This document shows, piece by piece, positions 27,231 through 36,492 of a stretch of DNA of 59,870 nucleotides. Both the position numbers and the translations under genes were made by a program. A model generated the notes under the pieces. It made no database searches and was not told the DNA's origin. It was given only the letters and a program-made list of their open reading frames with translations. The DNA is taken from NCBI RefSeq assembly GCF_021531355.1, contig NZ_JADYTS010000011.1, forward strand, positions 1 through 59,870, in the 5' to 3' direction. The stretch is from Leyella stercorea (GTDB lineage Bacteria; Bacteroidota; Bacteroidia; Bacteroidales; Bacteroidaceae). Position 1 is the stretch's first letter. Every line of letters begins with the position of its first letter.

Positions 27231-28982
27231 ATGAAAAAGAATATATTATCCGTCCTCACCCTTGCAGCTGCGGCTCTGTGCTTCACAAGCTGCGAGAGTT
27301 GGATAGAAGAGAATCCCGACGGACAAATCACCGAAGAAAAGGTGGGCGACAGCGAGGAAGCTGCCAAGTCGTGGGTGACTGGTGTGTACAGCAAGTGGAT
27401 TTACGACATGTTCTGCTGGGGTTACTTCCCGCGTGTACTGGAGATTGATGCCGACTATATATCTGGTCCCGACTGGATGTTCAACAAGTTTGGTACTGGC
27501 AACTTCCAGGGTGAGAACGACGTTACCGACGCTCTGTGGAAAGGTTGCTACGGACTCATTGCCCGTGCCAACAAGGCAGAGAACCGCATCGAAGAAATGC
27601 GCAACATCACCGAGGCACAGAAGAACAACTTCATTGGTGAGGTGCGCTTCCAGAAGGCGCTTGCCTACTTCCTGCTTGTACGTGCCTACGGTGAGGTGCC
27701 CATTCAGGCCAACGACTCGAAGTATGAGAACATAAGCCAGCCACGCCAGTCGGTCGACAAGGTTTACGAATACATCACTTCCACATTGGAGTCGGCAGCA
27801 ACTATGATGTACAAGAATACCGACGCTGCATGGCAGGCAGGTCATGCTTCTGCCGGATCGGCTGCCGGACTGCTTGCCAAGGTGTATGCCACAGAGGCTG
27901 CATCGGCTATGCCTGCCGGAACAGAGATTACAATACGTTCGGGCAAGACATATAATGGTTCGGGTGACACACAGACCTATGCCCCCTTGCGCAGCATAAC
28001 GCTGCAGAAACAGGCTGTAAGCGGATACGAACAGCTTGACGCTAAGGCTCTATACAAAAAGGCTGCCGACTGGGCTAAGGACGTAATCGACGGCAAGTAC
28101 GGTTCGTACGAACTGCTTGCTTACGACAATCTGTGGAAGAAGGTCAACGCTACGGCAAGTGAGTTTATGTTCTCTGTAGGCAGTGTAAGCGGCGATGCCA
28201 CCTACAAGAACGCCATACATACACAGTATGCAGGCTATAAGACGGCTGCAGGTTCCGACTTTATTCAGGAGGGTGGATGGATTGGCTGTACACGCCACTG
28301 GTACGACCTCTTCGACCACGACGATCTGCGCATCGTTAAGGGCGTGAAGCACCGCTGGCGTGCCTACACTCAGGAGCAGTCGAACTCTGGTTTCTACTAT
28401 CCTAAGGACGAGGAATACACACTCAAGGCCACGGGTTACAACCTCAACGGTGAGAAAGTGGCAGATCCTACGGGTATATATGCCGACGGCGTTAGCTACT
28501 ACTATTCGATGGACTCGCAGTGTCTGGCGTTCACCACTAAGTATGACGATGTCACAAATGATGCCATTAAGGATGCCGACTGTAACTGGTCGTTCCTTCG
28601 CTATGCCGACGTACTGCTCGTTTATGCTGAGGCTGAGAACGAATTGGGCAACAGCGATGAGGCTGTGAAGTATCTCAATAAGGTACGCGAGCGCTCTAAT
28701 GCCACTGAGGCAGTGCTCGAAGGCAATGGAGCGCTCGACACACAGCTCAAACGTCGTTCGGCTATCATCGAGGAACGTGCCAAGGAGTTTGCATGCGAGG
28801 GCGACCGCCGCTGGGATCTCATTCGTTGGGGCATCTATCTCGACGCAATGAACGCTCTTGAAGGTTCTGACGACTCGGGTGTGAGCAAGGTGCGCCAGTC
28901 GCGTTGTCTGCTCTATCCGCTTCCCGCTTCGGAGATTAATACCAACAAGTATATCACGAAGAACAATCCGGGATGGAACTAA
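27231..28982 (+). CDS. SusD-type glycan-binding lipoprotein
   Basis: A 583-residue RagB/SusD protein. Lipobox FTSC at residues 17-20, then the SusD N-terminal fold (TGVYSKWIYDMFCWGYFPRVLEIDADYISG), TPR helices (NKAENRIEEM..., EVRFQKALAYFLLVRAYGEVPI) and the C-terminal signature FLRYADVLLVYAEAENELG...AIIEERAKEFACEGDRRWDLIRWG and LYPLPASEINTNKYITKNNPGW. It caps SusC on the cell surface and selects the glycan, here mannan by context. Confidence 0.95.
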   Translation: MKKNILSVLTLAAAALCFTSCESWIEENPDGQITEEKVGDSEEAAKSWVTGVYSKWIYDMFCWGYFPRVLEIDADYISGPDWMFNKFGTGNFQGENDVTDALWKGCYGLIARANKAENRIEEMRNITEAQKNNFIGEVRFQKALAYFLLVRAYGEVPIQANDSKYENISQPRQSVDKVYEYITSTLESAATMMYKNTDAAWQAGHASAGSAAGLLAKVYATEAASAMPAGTEITIRSGKTYNGSGDTQTYAPLRSITLQKQAVSGYEQLDAKALYKKAADWAKDVIDGKYGSYELLAYDNLWKKVNATASEFMFSVGSVSGDATYKNAIHTQYAGYKTAAGSDFIQEGGWIGCTRHWYDLFDHDDLRIVKGVKHRWRAYTQEQSNSGFYYPKDEEYTLKATGYNLNGEKVADPTGIYADGVSYYYSMDSQCLAFTTKYDDVTNDAIKDADCNWSFLRYADVLLVYAEAENELGNSDEAVKYLNKVRERSNATEAVLEGNGALDTQLKRRSAIIEERAKEFACEGDRRWDLIRWGIYLDAMNALEGSDDSGVSKVRQSRCLLYPLPASEINTNKYITKNNPGWN

Positions 28983-29036
28983 GGAGTTACGAGTTAGGAA
29001 TTACGAATTACGAGTTACGAATTAGGAGTTTTGAAT
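28983..29036. repeat. Short direct repeats (GAGTTACGAATTA type)
   Basis: The gap between susD and the glycan-binding gene is made of near-identical units such as GAGTTACGA, GTTAGGAATTACGA, ATTACGAGTTACGA and ATTAGGAGTTTTGAA. It is a simple-sequence repeat of unknown role; similar stretches may recur elsewhere in the genome. Confidence 0.6.
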
Positions 29037-29055
29037 TTTGAATTATTTAGGACAA

Positions 29056-30246
29056 ATGAAATACAATAGATTTCACATAAGAGCAATTGCAGCCATATTT
29101 GCGGCTGCAACGCTCTGCGTGTCGCTTGCTTCGTGCGACGACATCGTCGATTTCAACGACGGATATACCGCTGCCGACAAGATGGCTAATGCCGGAGCGC
29201 CCGAGATAAAGGCTGTCTACAACATAGGTGACATTGAACTCACAACGCCTATCACTCAGGCGGAGATTGGTACGATGGTGCGCATTGAGGGTAAGAACCT
29301 CAATAACGTCAAGTCGATAACTTTCAATACTGTGCCTGTGGTGCTCGACGACATCTATACGGCTTCCACTTACGCCAATGTGCGTGTGCCCGAGACACTG
29401 TCGTTCGAACATGTAAACAAGATTGAATACACTACCGACCGTGGTTCGGCTTCATTCGACTTCGTTGTGCCGTTCCCGTCGCTTACCGTTGGCTGTCTTG
29501 ACAACGAGTTTGCCAATGCTGGCGGAACAGTTACGCTGAACGGTGCCAACTTCGATGTTTATGAGTTCGGCTCGCAGTCGAAGGTGTTTGTGGGCGACAA
29601 GGAAACCACAGTGAGCAACGTAACAAAGCAGTCGATGACGATACAGATACCCGAAGGCACTCCCGACAACTCGCTCATCACGCTGAAGTGGTCGGCAAGC
29701 GACGGCTCGGCACAGACTGTCAGTCTGCCGTTCCGCCCGACAAGCAACCTTCTGTATGCCGACTTCGACGGTGTATCAATCAACAAGGACGGTGCTCTGA
29801 ACGTAGAAATTGAGGGCGACGATGCCACATCGACAGCTTCTTCGGCTCTCGGACACAAGCATCTGCACTTCACTGGCAACTTCGCAGCATGGGCGTGGAA
29901 CACCTACGACATCAGCTGCAATATGATTGACGCTGGCGACATGACAAATCTCGACGACTATGTACTGAAGTTTGAGGTGCTCAACACCAAGGATCATCCG
30001 CTTACAGAGGCTACAGGCCTGAAGTTCTGCTTCAACTGGGGCGACTCTTACGCATGGAATCCTGCCGATGGCGCAGGCATTAATACCTTCGGCAACTGGC
30101 AGACCGTAACCCTTCCGCTTGCTCCGATGGCAACCAAGGGCATCAGCGCTGCCGGATCATGGCAGACATTGCGAATCACAATGCAGCCCTCGGCAGCCTA
30201 CAATGCCGACTTCTGTATAGGAAACATACGTATCGTTAAGAAATAA
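29056..30246 (+). CDS. Surface glycan-binding lipoprotein (SGBP type)
   Basis: About 396 residues. Lipoprotein signal with lipobox SLASC, then two immunoglobulin-like IPT/TIG domains (VRIEGKNLNNVKSITFNTVPVVLDD..., VTLNGANFDVYEFGSQSKVFVGDKETTVS) and a C-terminal beta domain with many aromatic residues (GNFAAWAWNTYDIS, CFNWGDSYAWNPADG), a probable glycan-binding face. This architecture is that of the SusE/SGBP-B proteins placed third behind SusCD. The ATG at 29056 is used; the frame upstream offers only a TTG. Confidence 0.82.
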   Translation: MKYNRFHIRAIAAIFAAATLCVSLASCDDIVDFNDGYTAADKMANAGAPEIKAVYNIGDIELTTPITQAEIGTMVRIEGKNLNNVKSITFNTVPVVLDDIYTASTYANVRVPETLSFEHVNKIEYTTDRGSASFDFVVPFPSLTVGCLDNEFANAGGTVTLNGANFDVYEFGSQSKVFVGDKETTVSNVTKQSMTIQIPEGTPDNSLITLKWSASDGSAQTVSLPFRPTSNLLYADFDGVSINKDGALNVEIEGDDATSTASSALGHKHLHFTGNFAAWAWNTYDISCNMIDAGDMTNLDDYVLKFEVLNTKDHPLTEATGLKFCFNWGDSYAWNPADGAGINTFGNWQTVTLPLAPMATKGISAAGSWQTLRITMQPSAAYNADFCIGNIRIVKK

Positions 30247-30250
30247 TCGG

Positions 30251-30303
30251 TTGAAAGTTGAGGGTTGTAATTATCTATGGTAATTATAACTCTCAACTTT
30301 CAA
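30251..30303. terminator. Hairpin behind the SGBP gene
   Basis: Inverted repeat TTGAAAGTTGAG / CTCAACTTTCAA, extended inward by TAATTA pairs. No clear T run follows on the plus strand, so it may be an attenuator or RNA-processing site rather than a full terminator. Confidence 0.45.
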
Positions 30304-30358
30304 TCATCAATTATCATTTTTCAATTCTTATTATTCAACTTAAATAAACTAAAACAGT

Positions 30359-31195
30359 ATGAAAAGATTTTTTACTTCTACAATCATGTTTTTCATGTGC
30401 TGCGTATTTATGTCGGCAGCCACAACAGTACTCTTCGAAGGCAAGCAGGCGCTCGACTGGAGCGACGGCGTGCAGATTGCAGGAACTAAATTGGCGGATG
30501 CTTAGGTTGGCGACGTCATCGTTGTAACAACAGAGAACGGCGGATTCAAGCTTGTTGCCAACTATCCTTGGACCGAGCTGCTCGTAAGCTCTGAGCCAAC
30601 CGGCAGTTATACCATTACAACCGAAACGCTCGAAGCTATCAAGTCGAACGGTATACGTGTGCAGGGTGGCGAGTATGTCAATCTGCTCAAGGTGGAACTC
30701 ACATCTGAAGCTCCGCAGCCTGCTGAGAAAACTGTTGTTGCCACATTGCTCGATACACCTGCTACAATAGGCACCTGGGACCTAACTGTAGAGGTTGCAG
30801 GTTCGCTCTTTGCCGAGGCTGGTGTAAAGGAAGGTGACTTTGTGCGCATCAATTACACCACTGAGGGCGACGCACAGATACAGCTCTGCGCCAACAGCCC
30901 CAAGTGGCACAACATTCTCGATTGCACAGACCTCTCTGCCAGCAAGACTGTATTCGACCTGAAACTTACAGCGCAGATGATTACCGACATCGAGGCCGAT
31001 AAGCTCTACATCCAGGGCAAGAACTTCACTGTCAACAGCGTGCAGATTGTGCGTGAGGTGGCAACAGCCATCAGCCATATCACTACATCTGCCAAGGCCG
31101 ATAATGCAATCTATTCGATTGACGGACGCAAGCTTAACGCCGTTCCGCAGCACGGACTCTACATTATGAACGGCAAGAAGCACGTAGCGCGCTGA
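30359..31195 (+). pseudogene. Secreted two-module protein interrupted by an in-frame TAG
   Basis: The frame starts MKRFFTSTIMFFMCCVFMSAA, a good signal peptide, and is open except for one TAG codon at 30503-30505 (residue 49), after which it continues to 31195. A single base change from AAG or CAG would restore KVGD or QVGD. The intact product would be 278 residues with two jelly-roll-like modules, ending GIRVQGGEYVNLLKVEL and LYIQGKNFTVNSVQIV, related to those of the gene at 22832. The C-terminal tail IYSIDGRKLNAVPQHGLYI resembles the terminal sorting-domain tails of Prevotella secreted proteins. Recent inactivation, a sequencing error or read-through are all possible. Re-initiation near GTG 30659 would lose the signal peptide. 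Confidence 0.75.
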
Positions 31196-31266
31196 TAAGT
31201 TGTGATGAACGAAATACGATATTGTAATATGTAACTTTAGCCATATTAATATAACATTTATAGTGA

Positions 31267-31305
31267 GCCACTCTGTTTGAAATAACGGGGTGGCGTTTTT
31301 GTTTT
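31267..31305 (+). terminator. Terminator of the rightward mannan operon
   Basis: GCCACTCTGTT pairs with AACGGGGTGGC (wobble pairs included) around a short loop and is followed by GTTTTTGTTTT. Confidence 0.7.
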
Positions 31306-31404
31306 CTCGCGTAGTTGCAATAAATTCCTACCGAGAGAGTAAAAAACCAATCATAAAACCCTAAAAAAAACAATACATTAAACACTAATAATTAATCTTT
31401 AAAA

Positions 31405-31507
31405 AAATGTAGTCCTTTTGCCCTTCAAAAGGATTCGTTTTGGAAGGCAAAAGGATTCGTTTTGCAATGAAAAAGGGCCCCTTTTGGAGTGCAAAAGGAG
31501 CCCTTTT
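31405..31507. repeat. Five-unit palindrome array with a 22-bp period (array 2)
   Basis: Units begin at 31405, 31427, 31449, 31471 and 31493: AAATGTAGTCCTTTT, AAAAGGATTCGTTTT (twice), AAAAGGGCCCCTTTT and AAAAGGAGCCCTTTT. The spacing is exactly 22 bp, as in array 1. It occupies the convergent gap (31196-31552) between the two mannan operons; apart from the terminator at 31267 I see nothing else in that gap. Confidence 0.9.
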
Positions 31508-31552
31508 TAAAGGTAATTGTTTTGATGTTGAATTACAATCGTTAGAATTCTG

Positions 31553-33766
31553 TTACTCAGCTGTTTCGAGCAGCAGCACTCGGCTTGCCCATTCGTTGGC
31601 CTTGCCCCAGTCTGCATTATGACCGTAAGGAATCTCCAGGCCGTTCTGCATGAGATATTCGCCTGAGAAAGTCTTGCCCTCGAAGGCGAGCGGAGTCTTG
31701 TCGATGCGGTTGAGCTCGGTGATGCGGTAGCGCTTCTGCGGGTCGAGTCCAGCCATAGGAATACGTGGCAGGTGCTGGTTGCAGAACGACTCGGTCTTCC
31801 ACCAGAAGAACACAGCCTTGTCCTTAGCGTCTGTCACGTACATGAGCGATGCCACACCCTTCTTCTCGTAGGGCGACTGCAGGCGATAAAGGTCGCCGAA
31901 CTGCACTATTGGACGGATGCGCTTATAGTCGGCTATAGCCTTGCGACACTGGTCCTTGTCGGCTTCGCTCAGCACCTTAGGCTGTATCTCCATGCCGAGA
32001 CGTCCGCTCATAGCCACGTCGGTGCGATACTTCAATGGCACGGTGCGGGCTGTCTGATGGTTGGGAGCGTTGGAGATGTGGGATGCCATGGCTATGGCAG
32101 GGAAGAAGTAGCTGGTTCCCCACTGCATATATACGCGCTGAAGGGCGTCTGTATTGTCACTGGTCCAGAACTCGTCGAAGTATGGCAGTGTGCCCCAGTT
32201 GACACGTCCGCCACCCGATGCGCAATCCTGTATGGTCAGTTTGGGATATTTGGTGCGGATGCGCTGCAGCACCTTCTCAAAGCCGCGGTGATATTCGATG
32301 AAGAGGTGGCTCTGGTTGTTGGCTGTGAGATACTGCGATCCGTGGTTAGAGATGTTCATGTTGGCGTCCCACTTGATGTAGTCAATCTCAGGATACTTGG
32401 TCATCATGTCGTCGACGATGGAGAACACGAAGTCCTGCACCTTTGGGTTGCCGAGGTCGAGCACTACCTGCGTGCCGCCACGTCCGCACTTAAGGTCGCG
32501 GTGGGGAGCCTTTATAACCCATTCGGGATGCTTCTCGAAGAGTTCGCTCTTGGTGTTGGACATCTCCGGCTCGAGCCAAATACCGAACTTTATGCCCAGC
32601 TTCTTGGCTTCGGCAAGGAGTCCCTCAATGCCGTGAGGCAGCTTCTGCTTGTCTACAACCCAGTCGCCCAGCGCACAGTTGTCGATGTTACGCTTGTACT
32701 TATTGCCAAACCATCCGTCGTCCATGACGAACAGTTCGCCGCCCATCGACTTGATGTCTGCCATCATCTGCGCCATCTCCGGCTCCTTGATGTTGAGATA
32801 TACGCCCTCCCAAGAGTTAAGCAGAATCTTGCGTTCGCGGTTGCCGTTCATCAGCTTATACTCTCGTCCCCAACGGTGGAAGTTGCGGCTCACTCCGCTC
32901 ATTCCCTCTTTGCTGTAGGAGAAGGCTGTGACGGGAGTGGTGAAGGTCTCGTTCTTGGCGAGATGATACTCTGAGTTGTACTCGTCGATGCCTGCAAAGA
33001 ACTGGTGATACTCCGACTCGTCGGTCACGGTGCGCAGCTTGTAGTTGCCCGAATAGCAAATGGCGGCACCGATAACACGGCCCGTGTTCTCCCGTCCCTT
33101 GCCGTCGAGCGAGAACATTACTTCGCCGCGTGATGTGTGGGCGTTGCGTGTTCCGTCGCGGTTTTCAATGACGAATGTGCCGGGCTTCAGCTCCTCTTCC
33201 GACAGCTGTGCCTCGTTGGCCCAAGCACCGTAGAAGTGCGACATCCATACGTTGCCACGACGTATGGGCAGATAGGCTGAGTCAAACTGCGAGAGGGTGA
33301 CGGTAGACTTCTCGCCGTTGCTTATCTCGGTCCACATCTCGATAATGTCCACATCGTTGTAGGCACGGTAGCACACGGTGACGTAGAAGGGATATACGCG
33401 GTCTTTGAGCTTCACTTTGAGCACTTTGGCGTTCTTTTCGGTTGTAGTGGTGTAGCTATCAACATCCATCTCAAGAGTCATGTTGCCGTCGGCATGGCGC
33501 ACCGAGAGTGCAGCAGCCGATTCGCCTATCATGCCATACACCGGATAAGCGTCCTTGCCAGCCGTTCCGCCAGCCTGGAGTGTGGCTATGTCGGCATCCG
33601 CCAGCTTGTCGCCATAATACACGAATTTGAATGCTCCGCCCTTGGTGGCGTCCACTACGAGCGATGTCTTGGGTGTAGACACGCTGATATTCTCGGCATT
33701 GGCAGCGCCCGAAAGCATCATCAGCGCCAATGCCGGAAGAAAAATACGTTTAGGATATTTTCCCAT
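31553..33766 (-). CDS. GH36 alpha-galactosidase
   Basis: A 737-residue enzyme with a signal peptide (LALMMLSGAANAE), so probably periplasmic. It removes alpha-1,6-galactosyl side chains from galactomanno-oligosaccharides. GH36 signatures: ILLNSWEGVYLN, FVMDDGWFG, GIWLEPEMSN, the nucleophile Asp in DYIKWDANM, CASGGGRVN and the acid/base Asp in EFWTSDNTDA. It completes the galactomannan pathway and stands in its own transcription unit beside the regulator gene, with the shared operator at its promoter. Confidence 0.94.
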   Translation of the reverse strand: MGKYPKRIFLPALALMMLSGAANAENISVSTPKTSLVVDATKGGAFKFVYYGDKLADADIATLQAGGTAGKDAYPVYGMIGESAAALSVRHADGNMTLEMDVDSYTTTTEKNAKVLKVKLKDRVYPFYVTVCYRAYNDVDIIEMWTEISNGEKSTVTLSQFDSAYLPIRRGNVWMSHFYGAWANEAQLSEEELKPGTFVIENRDGTRNAHTSRGEVMFSLDGKGRENTGRVIGAAICYSGNYKLRTVTDESEYHQFFAGIDEYNSEYHLAKNETFTTPVTAFSYSKEGMSGVSRNFHRWGREYKLMNGNRERKILLNSWEGVYLNIKEPEMAQMMADIKSMGGELFVMDDGWFGNKYKRNIDNCALGDWVVDKQKLPHGIEGLLAEAKKLGIKFGIWLEPEMSNTKSELFEKHPEWVIKAPHRDLKCGRGGTQVVLDLGNPKVQDFVFSIVDDMMTKYPEIDYIKWDANMNISNHGSQYLTANNQSHLFIEYHRGFEKVLQRIRTKYPKLTIQDCASGGGRVNWGTLPYFDEFWTSDNTDALQRVYMQWGTSYFFPAIAMASHISNAPNHQTARTVPLKYRTDVAMSGRLGMEIQPKVLSEADKDQCRKAIADYKRIRPIVQFGDLYRLQSPYEKKGVASLMYVTDAKDKAVFFWWKTESFCNQHLPRIPMAGLDPQKRYRITELNRIDKTPLAFEGKTFSGEYLMQNGLEIPYGHNADWGKANEWASRVLLLETAE

Positions 33767-33815
33767 AGCTTTGTTTGATTATTTGTTTTTTGTTTTAAGT
33801 TTTATAGTTCGACTG

Positions 33816-33823
33816 CAAAATTA
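33816..33823 (-). promoter_or_regulatory. -7 box of the GH36 gene
   Basis: TAATTTTG on the minus strand, 50 nt upstream of the GH36 start. Confidence 0.55.
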
Positions 33824-33836
33824 TCAAAAAACGGTC

Positions 33837-33861
33837 AATCGCATTGGCATTATCTTGCCAA
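33837..33861 (-). promoter_or_regulatory. Candidate operator of the mannan regulator, site 2
   Basis: Plus-strand sequence begins AATCGCATT and ends TATCTTGCCAA, nearly the same as the site at 21446-21470. Both are followed by AT.ACACAA. Its distance to the -7 box (21 bp between first bases) is the same as at site 1. It lies just 23 bp beyond the end of the regulator gene. Confidence 0.65.
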
Positions 33862-33883
33862 CGTATGACACAATCTTGCGAGC

Positions 33884-34768
33884 CTAAACTATAATCTTGG
33901 TCTTGAGGTATTTCTCGCGAAACTCTCTCGGACTGCATCCCTTGTGCTTGCGAAACAGGCGGTTGAAGTTGCTGAGTGTGTTGAAGCCGCAGTCGTAGCA
34001 TATCTCGCTGATGCTGTCGGTGGTGTCGACGAGCTTGCGGGCAGCCACACCAAGGCGCATCTCAACCACATAGTCGCTGAGAGTCTTGCTTGTACGAAGC
34101 TTGAAGAACCGGCTGAACGATGTGGCAGACATGCCTACGAGGTCGGCAAGGTCGGCAAGGCGGATTTCTTCGGTGAAATGATTGCTTATGTAGTCCTTCA
34201 CCTTGAGTATGCGACGGCTGTCGCTGTCGACATCTACCTTGGCAAACGACGACGTGGCAAGCTCGCGCGTATCGCCGGCAAGCGACAGCTCGTAGAGTAT
34301 GGTCATAAACTTTATGACCGAATAAAACTTGTCCTGGGTTGACGAAAGAGTGTCGATGAGCGGCCTGACCTTGTCTATCACTTCCTGTGAAAACGCCACT
34401 CCGTTGCGTGCCTTCTCAAACAAGTGCTTGATAGGCAGCAATGGTGTGCGGCCGAAAAGACTGTCAGAGCTGTCGAAGTCGAAGAAGAACTGTATCGTAA
34501 CCTCGCGTATCTCCTCGCTGTGGCAATCGCCTTGCAGCCATACGTGCTCAAGGTCGGGGCTTGTTATGAGCACAAGGTCGCTGTTGCCTATCGTCTGGGT
34601 GTTGTCGCCGACGATACGCACCACTCCCTCTCCGTTCTCTACATAGTTCAGTTCAAACACTTCGTGCTTGTGTATTGGATAGGTAAATTCTTTCTTACGT
34701 CTGTCAGCCACGTACATGAAGTCCTTTTCGTGCAGCGGCGGCAGTTCGCGCAGTACTCTTTCGTTCAT
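33884..34768 (-). CDS. AraC-type transcription regulator of the mannan locus
   Basis: A 294-residue protein: an N-terminal cupin-like sensor domain (IHKHEVFELNYVENGEGVVRIVGDNTQTIGNSDLVLITSPDLEHVW; approximate span 30-80) and two C-terminal helix-turn-helix motifs (IRLADLADLVGMSATSFSRFFK; ISEICYDCGFNTLSNFNRLFRKHKGCSPREFRE). Unlike hybrid two-component SusR-type regulators, this is a soluble ligand-binding AraC protein. Its position, immediately upstream of GH36 and a shared operator, makes it the likely activator of the locus (inferred). Confidence 0.85.
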   Translation of the reverse strand: MNERVLRELPPLHEKDFMYVADRRKKEFTYPIHKHEVFELNYVENGEGVVRIVGDNTQTIGNSDLVLITSPDLEHVWLQGDCHSEEIREVTIQFFFDFDSSDSLFGRTPLLPIKHLFEKARNGVAFSQEVIDKVRPLIDTLSSTQDKFYSVIKFMTILYELSLAGDTRELATSSFAKVDVDSDSRRILKVKDYISNHFTEEIRLADLADLVGMSATSFSRFFKLRTSKTLSDYVVEMRLGVAARKLVDTTDSISEICYDCGFNTLSNFNRLFRKHKGCSPREFREKYLKTKIIV

Positions 34769-34775
34769 AGTTATG

Positions 34776-34783
34776 CAAATTTA
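34776..34783 (-). promoter_or_regulatory. -7 box of the regulator gene, near-leaderless
   Basis: TAAATTTG on the minus strand ends 7 nt before the ATG at 34768, so the leader would be only a few nucleotides. Confidence 0.5.
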
Positions 34784-34909
34784 CCAATATTTTTAATATA
34801 AGCAAATATTCATCGTGTTTTTTTGTGGCTAACCTTATTAAAAGAGATATAGGGCGTATTATTGCAATAATTTTGGTTTGTATTGTAGCGTAGTATCAAG
34901 TATTTTCAT

Positions 34910-34917
34910 TAAATTTG
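34910..34917 (+). promoter_or_regulatory. -7 box of frr
   Basis: TAAATTTG, 48 nt upstream of the frr ATG; divergent from the regulator gene. Confidence 0.5.
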
Positions 34918-34965
34918 CAAATCGAATATTGAAAAACGACTGTACGAAACTAATAAAATATTAAT

Positions 34966-35526
34966 ATGATAGACGTAAAAGAAACATTGAACAGCGCCGA
35001 GGAGCGCATGGAAATGGGTGCAATGTACCTTGAGGAGCAGCTTGCACGCATCCGTGCCGGACGTGCCAACGTGGCAATTCTTGACGGCATTCGAGTTAGT
35101 TCATGGGGTTCGATGGTGCCATTGAACCAGGTAGCCAACGTTACTGTGCCCGATCCACGCACTATCGCTATCCGTCCTTTCGACAAGAAGCAGATCCGCG
35201 AGATTGAGAAGGCTATCATGGATAGCGACGTAGGCATCACTCCCGAGAACAACGGCGAGATTATCCGCCTTGGCATTCCTCAGCCTACAGAGGAACGCCG
35301 TAAGGAGCTTGTCAAGCAGTGCAACAAGATTGGCGAGCGCACTAAGGTGGAGATTCGCAATGCTCGTCAGGAGACAAAGGACAAGCTGAAGAAGGCTATC
35401 AAGGACGGTCTGTCTGAGGATTTGGAGAAGGACGCTGAGGGCGAACTCCAGAAGATTCACGACAAGTTTGTCAAGAAGGTAGATGACCTGCTCGCTGCAA
35501 AGCAGAAGGAAATCATGACAGTATAG
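34966..35526 (+). CDS. frr: Ribosome recycling factor
   Basis: A 186-residue RRF that splits post-termination ribosomes with EF-G. Typical features are EEQLARIRAGRANVAILDGIRV, WGSMVPLNQVANVTVPDPRT and the C-terminal helix with TKVEIRNARQETKDKLKKA and LQKIHDKFVKKVDDLLAAKQKEIMTV. Full family length. rsgA starts 6 bp later, so the two ribosome-maturation/recycling genes are co-transcribed. Confidence 0.96.
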   Translation: MIDVKETLNSAEERMEMGAMYLEEQLARIRAGRANVAILDGIRVSSWGSMVPLNQVANVTVPDPRTIAIRPFDKKQIREIEKAIMDSDVGITPENNGEIIRLGIPQPTEERRKELVKQCNKIGERTKVEIRNARQETKDKLKKAIKDGLSEDLEKDAEGELQKIHDKFVKKVDDLLAAKQKEIMTV

Positions 35527-35532
35527 TATTGA

Positions 35533-36465
35533 ATGCAAGGTTTAGTAATAAAGAACACGGGCAGCTGGTACACTGTGCGCACTGACGACGCGCAGAATGT
35601 AGACTGCAAGATAAAGGGCAACTTCCGCCTTAAAGGCATACGCAGCACCAATCCCGTTGCTGTGGGCGACCGTGTGGAGATTGTGCGCAATCAGGAGGGC
35701 ACGGCTTTCATTACTGCCATTTGCGACCGTCGCAACTATATCATACGCAAGTCGCAAAACCTGAGCAAGCAGAGCCACATCATTGCTGCCAATGTCGACC
35801 AGGCTTTCCTTATCGTCACGGTCAACTATCCGCAGACAAGCACCATTTTTATCGACCGCTTTCTTGCCACTGCCGAGGCTTACAGCGTTCCGACGGTGCT
35901 CGTGTTCAACAAGACCGATATCCTCTCGGACGAAGAACGCCACTATCAGGAGATGATGATGACGCTCTATCGTACGATTGGCTACGAGTGTGTGGCTGTG
36001 TCGGCCACTACGGGACTGGGTATGGACAGCATACTGCCTATGCTGAAGGACAAGATTACATTACTCAGCGGCAACAGCGGTGTGGGCAAGTCTACCTTCA
36101 TCAATCATATCCTTCCCGGTGCCAATCTGCGCACGTCGTCGATTTCCGACGCTCACAACACGGGTATGCACACCACTACATTCTCTGAGATGCTGCCGCT
36201 TCCCGAGGGTGGATGGATCATCGACACTCCGGGCATCAAGGGTTTCGGAACGTTCGATATCGAACCCGAAGAGCTGACAAGTTACTTCAAGGATATATTC
36301 CACTTCTCGAAGGACTGCCGATTCAACAACTGTACGCACACTCACGAACCGGGTTGTGCCGTGCTGAAAGCCGTTGAAGAGCATTACATAGCTGCATCAC
36401 GCTATCAGAGCTATCTCTCGATGCTTGAGGATAAGGACGAAAACAAATACCGCGAAGCTTATTAA
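35533..36465 (+). CDS. rsgA: Ribosome small-subunit-dependent GTPase A
   Basis: A 310-residue circularly permuted GTPase. An OB-fold start ([19 protein letters not shown]...VKGNFRLK; approximate) is followed by the permuted G motifs in the order NKTD (G4), then [11 protein letters not shown] (G1), TTTFSEM (G2) and [10 protein letters not shown] (G3). The C-terminal zinc knuckle contains [22 protein letters not shown]. It checks late 30S assembly. The terminator hairpin begins inside the last codons. Confidence 0.95.
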   Translation: MQGLVIKNTGSWYTVRTDDAQNVDCKIKGNFRLKGIRSTNPVAVGDRVEIVRNQEGTAFITAICDRRNYIIRKSQNLSKQSHIIAANVDQAFLIVTVNYPQTSTIFIDRFLATAEAYSVPTVLVFNKTDILSDEERHYQEMMMTLYRTIGYECVAVSATTGLGMDSILPMLKDKITLLSGNSGVGKSTFINHILPGANLRTSSISDAHNTGMHTTTFSEMLPLPEGGWIIDTPGIKGFGTFDIEPEELTSYFKDIFHFSKDCRFNNCTHTHEPGCAVLKAVEEHYIAASRYQSYLSMLEDKDENKYREAY

Positions 36466-36484
36466 GCCTCGCGGTTTTTTGTTT
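36449..36484 (+). terminator. Terminator overlapping the end of rsgA
   Basis: ACCGCGAAGCTTA pairs with TAAGCCTCGCGGT (12 of 13) and is followed by a T6-G-T5 run; the stop codon is in the stem. Confidence 0.8.
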
Positions 36485-36492
36485 TTGTAATA

